Position numbers and translations under genes: made by a program
NCBI RefSeq assembly: GCF_000092205.1
Contig: NC_014216.1
Coordinates: 434,001-498,000, forward strand
From: Desulfurivibrio alkaliphilus AHT 2
GTDB lineage: Bacteria; Desulfobacterota; Desulfobulbia; Desulfobulbales; Desulfurivibrionaceae
Direction: 5' to 3'
Length of the DNA stretch: 64,000 nucleotides
Notes under the pieces: model-generated
Databases searched by the model: none
The model's input: the letters and a program-made list of their open reading frames with translations, nothing else
Told to the model about the DNA's origin: nothing
Part shown: positions 34,410 to 42,188 of the stretch, one piece after another
Numbering within the stretch: position 1 is the stretch's first letter
How the letters are laid out: the number at the start of each line of letters is the position of its first letter

Positions 34410-35705
34410 TTAGAAACCATCACCCGGAGTGTGGGCTTTCAGGCCGCCTGCATCACCCTTGGTGGTGTGGCAAGCCATGCAGCCCACCAGACCGCCGCTG
34501 CTGTCGAAGTCGCCGGCCACCATATCGGCATAGTCAAAGCGCAGCATGCCGTCATACGGGGTGGCATGGGCCTGATGGCAGGAGAGGCACATGACCATAT
34601 CGGTGCCGGCGGTTACGTTGCTGCTGGCCTCGGTATAGAGGGTCGGCCGGGCCACCGGGGCGGTGATGTTATACTCGGTGTAAGCGGCGTATTCGCCCCG
34701 ATTGGGAATCACGTAATCGGATGGATGGCGGAGGAAGGCGCCGCTGGCCCCGTTGGAGGCGATATCGCCGCCACCCGAAGAGTGGAAGTTGCCGTGGCAG
34801 GTGATGCAGAGGCCGCTCATGCTCTGGTTGGGAATGGCGATGGTGGACTCGAGGGCAAAGCGGGCGCTCCGACCCTGGCTGCCGTCATATCCAGCCTGGG
34901 GAACATGGCAGCGGTTGCAGCCGGTGGCGGTATCGCTGCCGATGGTGTTAGTGGAACCGTAGTACTCGTTGTGACTTCCGGCATTGACGTTTTGCCAGCG
35001 GTCGGTTTCGTTGCCGTAGCCCTTGAGGCCGCGGAGGAAGCGGTAGCTGGAGGCCAGGTGAGTGCCGTCGTGAAAACCTTCGCCGGCGCCAATCTGCTCC
35101 GGTTCCTTGGCGCCGTCAAAGCTCTGGTGATGGGCGCCGGAGACGGCGGCAATGCCCACCCGTTCGATGGTGATGTTGTCTTCACCATCTTGGTAACTCT
35201 GCAAGGCCTGGGAGCGGGTGCCGTGGCAGCCCTTGGCGCCGGCGCAGGTCAGCATCTCGAAGTTATGGCCTTGGGTCATGTTGCGGAGATCGCCGGGGGC
35301 GTTGCCGCTGTTCTGGGGGTCGGTGTCAAACAGGTCAACCACATTGTGGCCCTTGCGGGCACCGCCCTCGGCCAGGTGGCGGAAGTTGCCGCCGGCCAGG
35401 TCGGTGGTGTCGCCGTGGTAAACCTGGGGTACGGCGCTGCCGCCGTCCAGCACGGCGATTTTCGGCCCACTGGGATCCTGGGCGTGGCAGGCGATGCAGT
35501 CCATCCGCAGCAGGTTCATGATCGCCCCGCCGCCGGTTTCCTCGCCGCCCAAACCGCGCACCGCCACTTGCTGGCCCTGCTCACTGTTGTGCATGGTGTG
35601 GCAGTCGGCGCACTGGCCGATAATGCCGGTGGCGGCGGCCGCCGCCGGGAGCAGCAGCAGGGCTGCGCCGGCCAGTACCGCACTTTTCAGTAGATTCTTT
35701 TTCAT
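34410..35705 (-). CDS. OmcS/OmcE-like extracellular cytochrome with a CX5CH motif
   Basis: A 431-residue protein with a signal peptide ending AAAAATG. Six canonical motifs are present: C32 (CADCHTMHNS), C70 (CIACH), C263 (CNRCH), CITCH near 300, CLSCH near 373 and CMACH near 409. In addition C154-AGAKG-C160-H161 is a CX5CH site. The opening CHTMHNS, the LRHPSDYVIPN stretch, CHQAHATPYDGMLRFD and the final CHTTKGD reproduce the layout I remember for OmcS (CHTMHNS...RHPAG...CHRAHASGFDSMTRFN...CHAKD). A sigma-54 promoter lies 167 nt upstream and an intrinsic terminator follows. It is a candidate polymerising nanowire subunit; this is inferred, not shown. Confidence 0.9.
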   Translation of the reverse strand: MKKNLLKSAVLAGAALLLLPAAAAATGIIGQCADCHTMHNSEQGQQVAVRGLGGEETGGGAIMNLLRMDCIACHAQDPSGPKIAVLDGGSAVPQVYHGDTTDLAGGNFRHLAEGGARKGHNVVDLFDTDPQNSGNAPGDLRNMTQGHNFEMLTCAGAKGCHGTRSQALQSYQDGEDNITIERVGIAAVSGAHHQSFDGAKEPEQIGAGEGFHDGTHLASSYRFLRGLKGYGNETDRWQNVNAGSHNEYYGSTNTIGSDTATGCNRCHVPQAGYDGSQGRSARFALESTIAIPNQSMSGLCITCHGNFHSSGGGDIASNGASGAFLRHPSDYVIPNRGEYAAYTEYNITAPVARPTLYTEASSNVTAGTDMVMCLSCHQAHATPYDGMLRFDYADMVAGDFDSSGGLVGCMACHTTKGDAGGLKAHTPGDGF

Positions 35706-35871
35706 TTTCTCTCCTCCGAAAAAGTTCCGTTTTCTCCGGCAACCCGGCCGTCCTGTGCTCCAGGACCCGTTGGCTTTGTGTCCCCACCTTACGATGGGTT
35801 TACCCTTATCAGAGGATCTTCATAGGCCGGCCACAGTGGCCGGCGACCTTACAACTTGCCCAGGGTGTAGT

Positions 35872-35887
35872 AGCAAACGGCGTGCCA
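35872..35887 (-). promoter_or_regulatory. Sigma-54 promoter of OmcS-like gene
   Basis: Minus strand TGGCACGCCGTTTGCT: a full -24 (TGGCACG) and -12 (TTGCT) match with GG and GC ten bases apart. It lies 167 nt before the ATG at 35705. Confidence 0.88.
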
Positions 35888-35986
35888 AATTTAATGTAAA
35901 TTTTTTTATGCAATAAATTCGGCAGGTTGTCTTGGTTGTCGGCTTTGTTCCCCGGCCGCCGGGGGTGGGGGTTGAGGATTTTGCCT

Positions 35987-35999
35987 AAATCGGTTTGGG
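35987..35999. repeat. Shared upstream block, copy 1
   Basis: AAATCGGTTTGGG is matched at 12 of 13 bases by 37735-37747 (AAATCGATTTGGG), each about 100-110 bp upstream of a sigma-54 promoter of an OmcS-like gene. It is possibly a regulator site. Confidence 0.5.
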
Positions 36000-36014
36000 G
36001 TTATTTCCAACTCC

Positions 36015-36026
36015 GGTGATTTCACC
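36015..36026. promoter_or_regulatory. Candidate activator site GGTGATTTCACC, copy 1
   Basis: A 12-bp inverted repeat, GGTGA-TT-TCACC, 128 bp upstream of the sigma-54 promoter at 35872-35887. A second copy at 49609-49620 has the same 128-bp spacing to its promoter. It fits an upstream activating site for an NtrC-family protein. Confidence 0.65.
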
Positions 36027-36104
36027 AGATATCAACAAAGGCCTGCTGCTTTTTTGTAAAGGCCATCATTATTATAGAGAGGAAGCGGAAGGAAGCGGGA
36101 GGAA

Positions 36105-36157
36105 GCTTGACAGCCCGTGACAAAAGCCACCCCGGCCTTTGTCACGGGCTGTCAAGC
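36105..36157 (-). terminator. Long hairpin after OmcS-like gene
   Basis: 24-nt arms (36105-36128 and 36134-36157) pair with one mismatch around a 5-nt loop, starting 18 nt after the stop at 36176. No T-run follows, so it may be an mRNA-stabilising 3' end or a rho-assisted terminator. Purine-rich GGAAG repeats flank it. Confidence 0.7.
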
Positions 36158-36175
36158 CAGCTGTTCAGCAAGAGC

Positions 36176-37483
36176 TCAACGCTCCGCCACCGGCACCCCT
36201 TTGACGGTGTGGCAGGCCAGGCAGCCCACCTGTTCGGTGTTGCCGCCGGCCACCATCGCGTTGTAGTCAAAACGGAGCATGCCGTCGTAGGGAGTGGCGT
36301 GGGCCTGGTGGCAGGAGAGGCACATCACCATGTCTTCGCCGGGGCTTACCTCGGCGCTGGGTCCTGTGCCCTCGGTGAAGAAGGCCAGCGGCCGGGCCAC
36401 CGGGGCGGTAACATTATAGGCCGTGTAGACGGCATATTCGCCTGCGTCGGGGATCACGTAATCGGAGGGATGGCGTAGGAAGGCGCCGCTGCTGCCATTG
36501 CCCGGGCCCGCCATGCCGGTTGAGTGGAAGTTGCCGTGACAGGTCAGGCAGAAACCGGTGGTGGTCCGCCATGGTGAATAGATACGGGAATAGGTCGCAG
36601 ACACAGTGCCGCCGAAATGGCAAGCATTGCAGTTGGATGTGTTGAAATTCGTTGTTCGCTCTTCGATGCCAAAATATTCGTTGTGGCTGTTCTCATCAAT
36701 ATTCTGCCAGCGATCCTGCTCGTTGCCCAGGCCCCTTACTGAATGGAGAAAACGGTAACTGCCGGCCAAGGGGTTCTCTTCAAACTCCGGCGAGGTTTGC
36801 CCCATTTTGAGGCCTTCAAAATTGCTGTGATGGGCTCCACGCTTAAGGTTGCCCTCCCCTTCATATCCGCTTAAGGCATTAAGGCCGGTACGGTAAATGT
36901 TAAGGCTCGACACGCAGTCCGGGTCAACGGGGTCGCAATCCTGTTCCTCAACCGCCAGAAGCTGGCCACGAAAGCCGTGGCAGCCCATGGAGCCGGCGCA
37001 GGTGAAGGCTTCCACGGAAAAAGCGCCAATGCCGCCGGAGCCGGCGTGGCGGAAACCGGGAGGGTAGGCCAACTCGCTGTCGGCGTTGACCACATCCACC
37101 ACGTTGTGCCCCTTGCGGTTGCCGAAACTGCCCTGATGGCCATCCTTGGTGCCGGAGATGTATGCGAAATTGCCGGCAGCCAGATCGCCTGCGGGGTCAT
37201 TGTGGTAAACCTGGGGCACTTTGCTGCCGCCGGGCAGAGAGACGATACGTTCGCCGGAGCCCTGGGCATGGCAGGCGATGCAGTCCATTCGCAGCAGGTT
37301 CTGCAGGGGGGTGTCGCTGATGGCCCCTTCCGTGCCGACCCGGGCCACCGGTGCTCCCTGCTCGCTGTTATGCATGGTGTGGCAGTCGGCGCACTGGCCG
37401 ACCAGACCGCCGCCGGCAGCAGGCAGTGCCCATCCCAGTAAAATGATGCTAAGCAGGGTCAGCTTGAAGTGGCGGATTGTCAT
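36176..37483 (-). CDS. OmcS/OmcE-like extracellular cytochrome, paralogue with CX5CH
   Basis: A 435-residue paralogue of the 34410 product. A signal peptide is followed at C31 by CADCHTMHNSEQG. Six canonical motifs are present (CADCH, CIACH, CNACH, CLTCH, CLSCH, CLACH), and C162-AGSMG-C168-H169 repeats the CX5CH site. A Cys pair in CDPVDPDC (183-190) is special to this copy and could form a disulfide. The shared blocks include GNRKGHNVVD, YRFLHSVRGLGNEQDRWQN, FLRHPSDYVIPD and CHQAHATPYDGMLRFDY. Transcription probably starts at the sigma-54 promoter at 37608-37623 and ends at the long hairpin 18 nt after the stop. Confidence 0.9.
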   Translation of the reverse strand: MTIRHFKLTLLSIILLGWALPAAGGGLVGQCADCHTMHNSEQGAPVARVGTEGAISDTPLQNLLRMDCIACHAQGSGERIVSLPGGSKVPQVYHNDPAGDLAAGNFAYISGTKDGHQGSFGNRKGHNVVDVVNADSELAYPPGFRHAGSGGIGAFSVEAFTCAGSMGCHGFRGQLLAVEEQDCDPVDPDCVSSLNIYRTGLNALSGYEGEGNLKRGAHHSNFEGLKMGQTSPEFEENPLAGSYRFLHSVRGLGNEQDRWQNIDENSHNEYFGIEERTTNFNTSNCNACHFGGTVSATYSRIYSPWRTTTGFCLTCHGNFHSTGMAGPGNGSSGAFLRHPSDYVIPDAGEYAVYTAYNVTAPVARPLAFFTEGTGPSAEVSPGEDMVMCLSCHQAHATPYDGMLRFDYNAMVAGGNTEQVGCLACHTVKGVPVAER

Positions 37484-37607
37484 GGGGGCCTTCCTTACGA
37501 TTACGGTTACTGTTAAAAGTGCAAGATTTATGGCCTAAGGTCTTAAAACTGGAGGCATTAGGCCGCATGTTTATGACAAATTTTTGTAGCGTCTATGTAA
37601 AAATTAC

Positions 37608-37623
37608 TGCAATAAATGTGCCA
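37608..37623 (-). promoter_or_regulatory. Sigma-54 promoter of OmcS-like paralogue
   Basis: Minus strand TGGCACATTTATTGCA: a full TGGCAC and TTGCA with GG-N10-GC spacing, 125 nt upstream of the ATG at 37483. Confidence 0.88.
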
Positions 37624-37734
37624 TGAGATGGCGCCGGCGGTTGCGCTGCTGCAATGTTACTGTGCAGGAGTAAACTCAAGGGGGAACCCTGAAGTACCGA
37701 CAAAGTGTTGGCCGAGAAAGATGGGAATTTGGCC

Positions 37735-37747
37735 AAATCGATTTGGG
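37735..37747. repeat. Shared upstream block, copy 2
   Basis: AAATCGATTTGGG, the counterpart of 35987-35999. Similarity continues into a following TAT(T/C)(T/C)CCA segment. Confidence 0.5.
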
Positions 37748-37993
37748 AGTATCCCCATTCACGACACAGTGACCGCTTTTTTGGGCGTTTCTGAGGGGGG
37801 TGTTTTTCTTCTGTGTGGTATTTTTACCAGTATCGGCCAGGTACCCCTGCCGGTCGTTTTCTTTCTTGTTGACAGCCGTTATTTGGCGCCTTAGATTGAA
37901 CAAAAGTAAAGGTTGTAAAAGTTCAGTTAAAAACCAAAATGGTGAAACGGCAGGTCGTCGTATTGAGCGCCGACTGGAAAGGGGTAAGGGTTA

Positions 37994-38938
37994 ATGGAAC
38001 GTTTCTTCGAGCGTCTCTGCCGATACCAAATTGTACCCCTTCTGGTGCTGCTGGCCCTGCTTGCGGCCTGCGGTGATGATCGCCGGGGCGGGACGACCGA
38101 CGCCCCAACGCCTGTCGCCCCCGCCGGGCCGGTGCGTCTCAGTATTGGGCTGCTGCCCGAACAGGACGTCTTTGTTCAGCGCCGCCGCTACACCCCCATC
38201 GCCGAATACCTGGCCGCCGCCACCGGCACCGAGATCGAACTAAAGATTATCCGCCGCTACGGCAACGTGATGGAACACTTCCGCCGCAAGCAGTTGGACG
38301 GGGCCTTTCTGGGCAGCTTCACCGGGGCTTGGGCCATTGAGACCCTGGGGGTGGTGCCGCTGGCCCGGCCGCAGTACCCCGACGGTGTTTCCACCTATTA
38401 CGGGATGATCTTCGTCCGTAAGGACAGCGGCATTCGTTCCGCCGCCGACACTAAAGGCAAGGTCTGCGTATTTGTCGATCCGGCCACCACCGCCGGCTGG
38501 CTGCTGCCCCTGCACTACTTTCACGATCATGGCATTCCCTTCGAGGACGACTGGTTTAAAGAAGCCTATTTCAGCGGCAGCCACGAGGATTCGATCCGGG
38601 ATGTGCTGGAGGGCAGGGCCGATATCGGCGCTGCCAAGGACCTGGTTTTCGATATGGTGGCGCAACAGGAGCCGCGGGTGCGGGAAGAGTTGGAGATCCT
38701 GGCGGTTTCGCCGCCGGTGCCCAGCAATACCCTGAGTGTGAGGGGGGACCTGGACCAGGAGTTGCAGGAGCGGCTTAAGCAGGCGCTGCTGACCATGCAC
38801 GAAACCCCGGCCGGAATTAAGGCCCTGGAAGAGTTCGGGGCGGTGCGCTTTCTGGCCACCGGCAGGGAGGATTACCAGCCGGTGTTCGTTTACGCCCGGG
38901 CCGTTGGGTTGAACCTGGCCGATTACCAGGAAAAATGA
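37994..38938 (+). CDS. PhnD-like periplasmic binding lipoprotein
   Basis: 314 residues with a lipobox, LLALLAACGDD (Cys near 26). The fold is that of PhnD/SsuA-like type 2 binding proteins: RLSIGLLPEQDVFVQRRRYTPIAEYLAAATG at the start and the ligand-lobe motifs FLGSFTGAWAI, VCVFVDPATTAGWLLPLHYF, GRADIGAAKDLVFD and VPSNTLSVRGDL. No ABC permease or ATPase is nearby. It instead overlaps a sensor kinase by 4 nt, so it likely acts as the ligand-sensing partner of that kinase. The ligand is unknown; phosphonates or oxyanions are possible. Confidence 0.87.
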   Translation: MERFFERLCRYQIVPLLVLLALLAACGDDRRGGTTDAPTPVAPAGPVRLSIGLLPEQDVFVQRRRYTPIAEYLAAATGTEIELKIIRRYGNVMEHFRRKQLDGAFLGSFTGAWAIETLGVVPLARPQYPDGVSTYYGMIFVRKDSGIRSAADTKGKVCVFVDPATTAGWLLPLHYFHDHGIPFEDDWFKEAYFSGSHEDSIRDVLEGRADIGAAKDLVFDMVAQQEPRVREELEILAVSPPVPSNTLSVRGDLDQELQERLKQALLTMHETPAGIKALEEFGAVRFLATGREDYQPVFVYARAVGLNLADYQEK

Positions 38939-40794
38939 GAAACAAGGCGATCATCGGTTTTATTCTTTTGGCCCTCTTTTTTGCCGGCGGCGGGGCCCAC
39001 ATCATCTCTTCCCACAACCGGGTCATCTGGAACCTTGAGGAGATTTTCAAACTCAGTGAAGCGACCCATCGGCGAACGGATCTGCTCAACAAAGTCAAGC
39101 TGGTCCAGGCGCACCTGCTGCTGGCCGAATCCCCCCATGTCGGGGAAATTCACAGCATCATCATTCATGGCGAGGCTATCCGGACGGCGGCGGAAAACTG
39201 TGTCAACTGCCATCATCCGCCGAGGGTGGGGGCAGGGTTTTATATTCTGCGGGACCAGATTGACGACTATCTTAAAAAGTTGAGCCGGGTCTATACTATT
39301 CGGGCCAATCCCGATCGAATCAGGGTCGCGGTGGGGGATGCTTTTGCCAGTGGCGAGGAGCTTTATGAGATGGTGGGCCGCATGGCCAGTGAGACCGGCC
39401 ACCGGATCCCCGGCCAGTTGGCCGAAACCCGGAAAGAGATCGGCCAGGCCAAAAAACTGTTGCAGGGGATGGTTATTGTCGGGCCGCTGGCGGCCCTGCT
39501 GGTGATCTTTTTTTTCCTCCGGCGTTTCACCTCCTCCATCTCGGCTCTGACCAGGGCGACCGGCAGAATCCGGGAAGGTGACTTGGCCTACACCATCGCC
39601 GAGCCGCTGCCCGACGAGTTCGGAGAGTTGGCGGAGGCCTTCAACGGGATGACCGTTTCCCTGCAGCAACAGCGGGAGCAAGTGGTTGCCGCCGAGAGCC
39701 GTTACAAGATTCTTTTCGAATCCGCCGCCGACGCTATTTTTATTCTCCAGGCCGATGATGACAAACGAAACTGCATTGTGGCGGCCAATCAGGCGGCGGC
39801 GGCCATGTACGGTTACGCCGCAGCGGAGATGGCCGGTCTGCATTTTCCGGGGTTGGCGGCATCACCGGATAAGGCCGTGGAAACCAAGGAGGACTTTTTT
39901 GAGCGGCTGCTGGCCGGCGAAAGGGTCGAGGCCAGGAGCGAGCATCGGCGCCAGGATGACACGGTTTTCTCGGTTGAATTCAGCGCCGGCCTGGTGGCGC
40001 TGCGGGACAACCGCTTTGGGCTGGTGTTTGTCCGCGATATCACCCACCGGGTGCAGACCGAAGAGGCCCTGTTGCGCTCCCGCCAGTTAGCCGTGGTGGG
40101 CCAGATGGCCGCCGGCCTGGCCCACGAGATCAAAAACCCCCTGGCGGGAATCAAGGTCTCCATGGAGGTGCTGAGCAACGAATTGGATATATCCCAGCAG
40201 GATAAGGAGATATTTCACCGCATTGTCAGCGAGGTGCAGCGGATCGAAAACCTGCTGCGCAACTTGCTCAACTATGCCCGCCCGCCCAAGCCGGAGTTTG
40301 CCCCGGTCGATCTCAATGCGCAGCTGGAAAGCTGCCTGAAAAACAGCGAGATGCTGCTTAAGGCCCCGGAACACAAAGTAAACGGTCGTCGTCGCGTCCG
40401 TTTTGAGCGCCACCTGGCCGACGGGCTGCCGCTGATTCGGGCTGACGCCTCCCAGGTGCAGCAGATTTTTCTCAACCTGCTGCTCAACGCCATCGAGGCG
40501 ATCAGCGATGAGGGGGTTGTTGCCGTCACCAGCAAAACCAGTGAAGACGGTAAGGTGGTGGTCGAGGTAAGCGACAACGGCAAGGGCATGACGGCGGAAA
40601 CCTGCGCCCGGATTTTTCAGCCCTTTTACTCCAACAAGCACCGGGGCAGCGGCCTGGGGCTAGCGATCTGTAAGCGGCTGGTGGAACTGCACGGCGGCGA
40701 AATCCAGGTGGTCAGTTCCCCGGGCGAGGGAAGCACCTTTATCGTGGCCTTTCCCGTTCATCACCAGGAGCAGCCCGAGGAGGCAGCGGCATGA
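38935..40794 (+). CDS. Sensor histidine kinase with periplasmic CXXCH haem motif
   Basis: 619 residues. A membrane helix (about 5-22) is followed by a periplasmic domain containing ENCVNCHHPP (C89-H93), a c-type haem-binding motif, then a second helix (about 178-196). Next come HAMP (ALTRATGRIREGDLAYTI), PAS (ILFESAADAIFILQADDD), the phosphoacceptor His in GLAHEIKNPLAGIK (near 395) and a HATPase with NLLLNAIEAI, DNGKGM and GSGLGLAICKRL. A covalent haem could let it sense redox state or a gas. It forms a unit with the PhnD-like protein (4-nt overlap before) and the NtrC-like regulator (4-nt overlap after). Confidence 0.92.
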   Translation: MRNKAIIGFILLALFFAGGGAHIISSHNRVIWNLEEIFKLSEATHRRTDLLNKVKLVQAHLLLAESPHVGEIHSIIIHGEAIRTAAENCVNCHHPPRVGAGFYILRDQIDDYLKKLSRVYTIRANPDRIRVAVGDAFASGEELYEMVGRMASETGHRIPGQLAETRKEIGQAKKLLQGMVIVGPLAALLVIFFFLRRFTSSISALTRATGRIREGDLAYTIAEPLPDEFGELAEAFNGMTVSLQQQREQVVAAESRYKILFESAADAIFILQADDDKRNCIVAANQAAAAMYGYAAAEMAGLHFPGLAASPDKAVETKEDFFERLLAGERVEARSEHRRQDDTVFSVEFSAGLVALRDNRFGLVFVRDITHRVQTEEALLRSRQLAVVGQMAAGLAHEIKNPLAGIKVSMEVLSNELDISQQDKEIFHRIVSEVQRIENLLRNLLNYARPPKPEFAPVDLNAQLESCLKNSEMLLKAPEHKVNGRRRVRFERHLADGLPLIRADASQVQQIFLNLLLNAIEAISDEGVVAVTSKTSEDGKVVVEVSDNGKGMTAETCARIFQPFYSNKHRGSGLGLAICKRLVELHGGEIQVVSSPGEGSTFIVAFPVHHQEQPEEAAA

Positions 40795-42185
40795 AAACCC
40801 GAGGACGTATCTTTGCCGTCGATGACGACGAGCTGATCCTGACCATGCTGGCCAGGGCCCTGAAGAATGAAGGCTACGAGGTCAATTGCCAGACGTCCAG
40901 TGAGGATGTGGTGGCCAATATCGCCCGCTGGCATCCCGATGTGATTTTTCTCGATATCGATATCGACGACCAAATGAGCGGCCTGGATATTTTGCAGGCG
41001 GTTAAGGGAGAGGGGTTGAGCGGGGAGGTGGTCATGCTTACCGCCGATGATTCGGCGGAGTCGGCGATTCGGGCGATGAAGCTGGGGGCGGCGGATTACT
41101 TCACCAAGCCGTTCAATATCGATGAGGTAAAAATAACCACCAGCAAGATCATCGAGGCCATCCGGTTGCGGGAGGAGGTGGATTACCTGCGCGACCGCGG
41201 GCGCTCCCCGGAAAAGCAGTTTGTCGGCGAGTCGCCGGTGATTCTGGAAATTCTGGAAAAGGCGCGTAAACTGGCCCAGGCCGGGGCCGAGACCATTTTG
41301 ATTACCGGGGAGTCGGGCACCGGCAAAGAAGTACTGGCGCGACAGATTCATGCCTGGAAAGAGGGGCTTGACGAAGGGGGAGGGGGGCCTTTTCTGGCCG
41401 TCAACTGCACCGCGTTGCCGGAAAATCTGATTGAGAGCGAGCTTTTCGGCTATGCCCGGGGAGCCTTCACCGATGCCCGCAGCGATAAGAAAGGGGTGTT
41501 TGAGCTGGCCGCCGGCGGCACCCTGCTGCTGGATGAGATCGGCGACATGCGCCTGGATCTGCAGACCAAGCTGCTGCGGGTGCTGGAAGAGCGCAAAGTG
41601 CGGCGGTTGGGGGGAAGTGTTGATCTGCCGGTGGACACCACGGTGATTGCCACCACCAACAAGGATATCAAGGCCGCCGTCGACGAGGGAGGGTTCCGCG
41701 GCGATCTCTTTTTCCGTTTGAGCACCTTCCGCATTCATCTGCCCCCCCTGCGCGAGCGACAGGGGGACGCCCTGCTGCTGGCCCGTTTCTTCCTGGGCTT
41801 TTTCGCCCACAAGTATATGAAAAAAGAGATCAAGGGCTTTTCGCCGGCGGCGGAGAAGGCGATTTTGCAGTATTCCTGGCCGGGCAATGTACGGGAGTTA
41901 CGCAATGTTATTGAGCACTGCGTGGTGCTGGAGAACGTGGCCGAGGTGGAGCCCCGGCACCTGCACCTGGATGATGCCGCCAAGGCTGGCCGGCCGCAGG
42001 TGGAGCGGCGCAAGAATGCCGCCATCATTTTACCGGAAAGTGGTATTTCTCTGGAGGAGGTGGAAAAAACGCTGATCCGCCAGGCCCTGGAGCGGACCAA
42101 CAACAACCAGACCCAGGCCGCCCGGCTGCTGCAGGTCTCTTACGACACCCTGCGCTACCAGGTAAAAAAATACGGTCTGCTATGA
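40791..42185 (+). CDS. NtrC-family sigma-54-dependent response regulator
   Basis: 464 residues. The receiver domain has DDDE near 11-14, phosphoacceptor Asp in DVIFLDIDIDDQ, and Lys in DYFTKPFN. The AAA+ domain has Walker A GESGTGKE and Walker B TLLLDEIGDM, and a C-terminal Fis-type helix-turn-helix (NNNQTQAARLLQVSYDTLRYQVKKY). The loop that contacts sigma-54 reads GAFTDA rather than GAFTGA. It is the natural partner of the overlapping haem-motif kinase and is likely to drive one or more of the five sigma-54 promoters in the window. The targets are inferred. Confidence 0.93.
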   Translation: MKTRGRIFAVDDDELILTMLARALKNEGYEVNCQTSSEDVVANIARWHPDVIFLDIDIDDQMSGLDILQAVKGEGLSGEVVMLTADDSAESAIRAMKLGAADYFTKPFNIDEVKITTSKIIEAIRLREEVDYLRDRGRSPEKQFVGESPVILEILEKARKLAQAGAETILITGESGTGKEVLARQIHAWKEGLDEGGGGPFLAVNCTALPENLIESELFGYARGAFTDARSDKKGVFELAAGGTLLLDEIGDMRLDLQTKLLRVLEERKVRRLGGSVDLPVDTTVIATTNKDIKAAVDEGGFRGDLFFRLSTFRIHLPPLRERQGDALLLARFFLGFFAHKYMKKEIKGFSPAAEKAILQYSWPGNVRELRNVIEHCVVLENVAEVEPRHLHLDDAAKAGRPQVERRKNAAIILPESGISLEEVEKTLIRQALERTNNNQTQAARLLQVSYDTLRYQVKKYGLL

Positions 42186-42188
42186 GGC

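Larger units (their letters stand above)
35706..36104. other. Intergenic control region of OmcS-like gene
   Basis: About 400 bp without a coding frame, upstream of the 34410-35705 cytochrome. It holds the sigma-54 promoter (35872-35887), a shared block (35987-35999) and the GGTGATTTCACC palindrome (36015-36026), listed separately. Confidence 0.6.
37484..37993. other. Divergent control region
   Basis: 510 bp with no supported gene between the divergent cytochrome gene (minus) and the PhnD-like gene (plus). It holds a sigma-54 promoter and one shared block. I found no sigma-54 site pointing to the plus-strand signalling operon, so that operon probably uses a different promoter. Confidence 0.55.
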
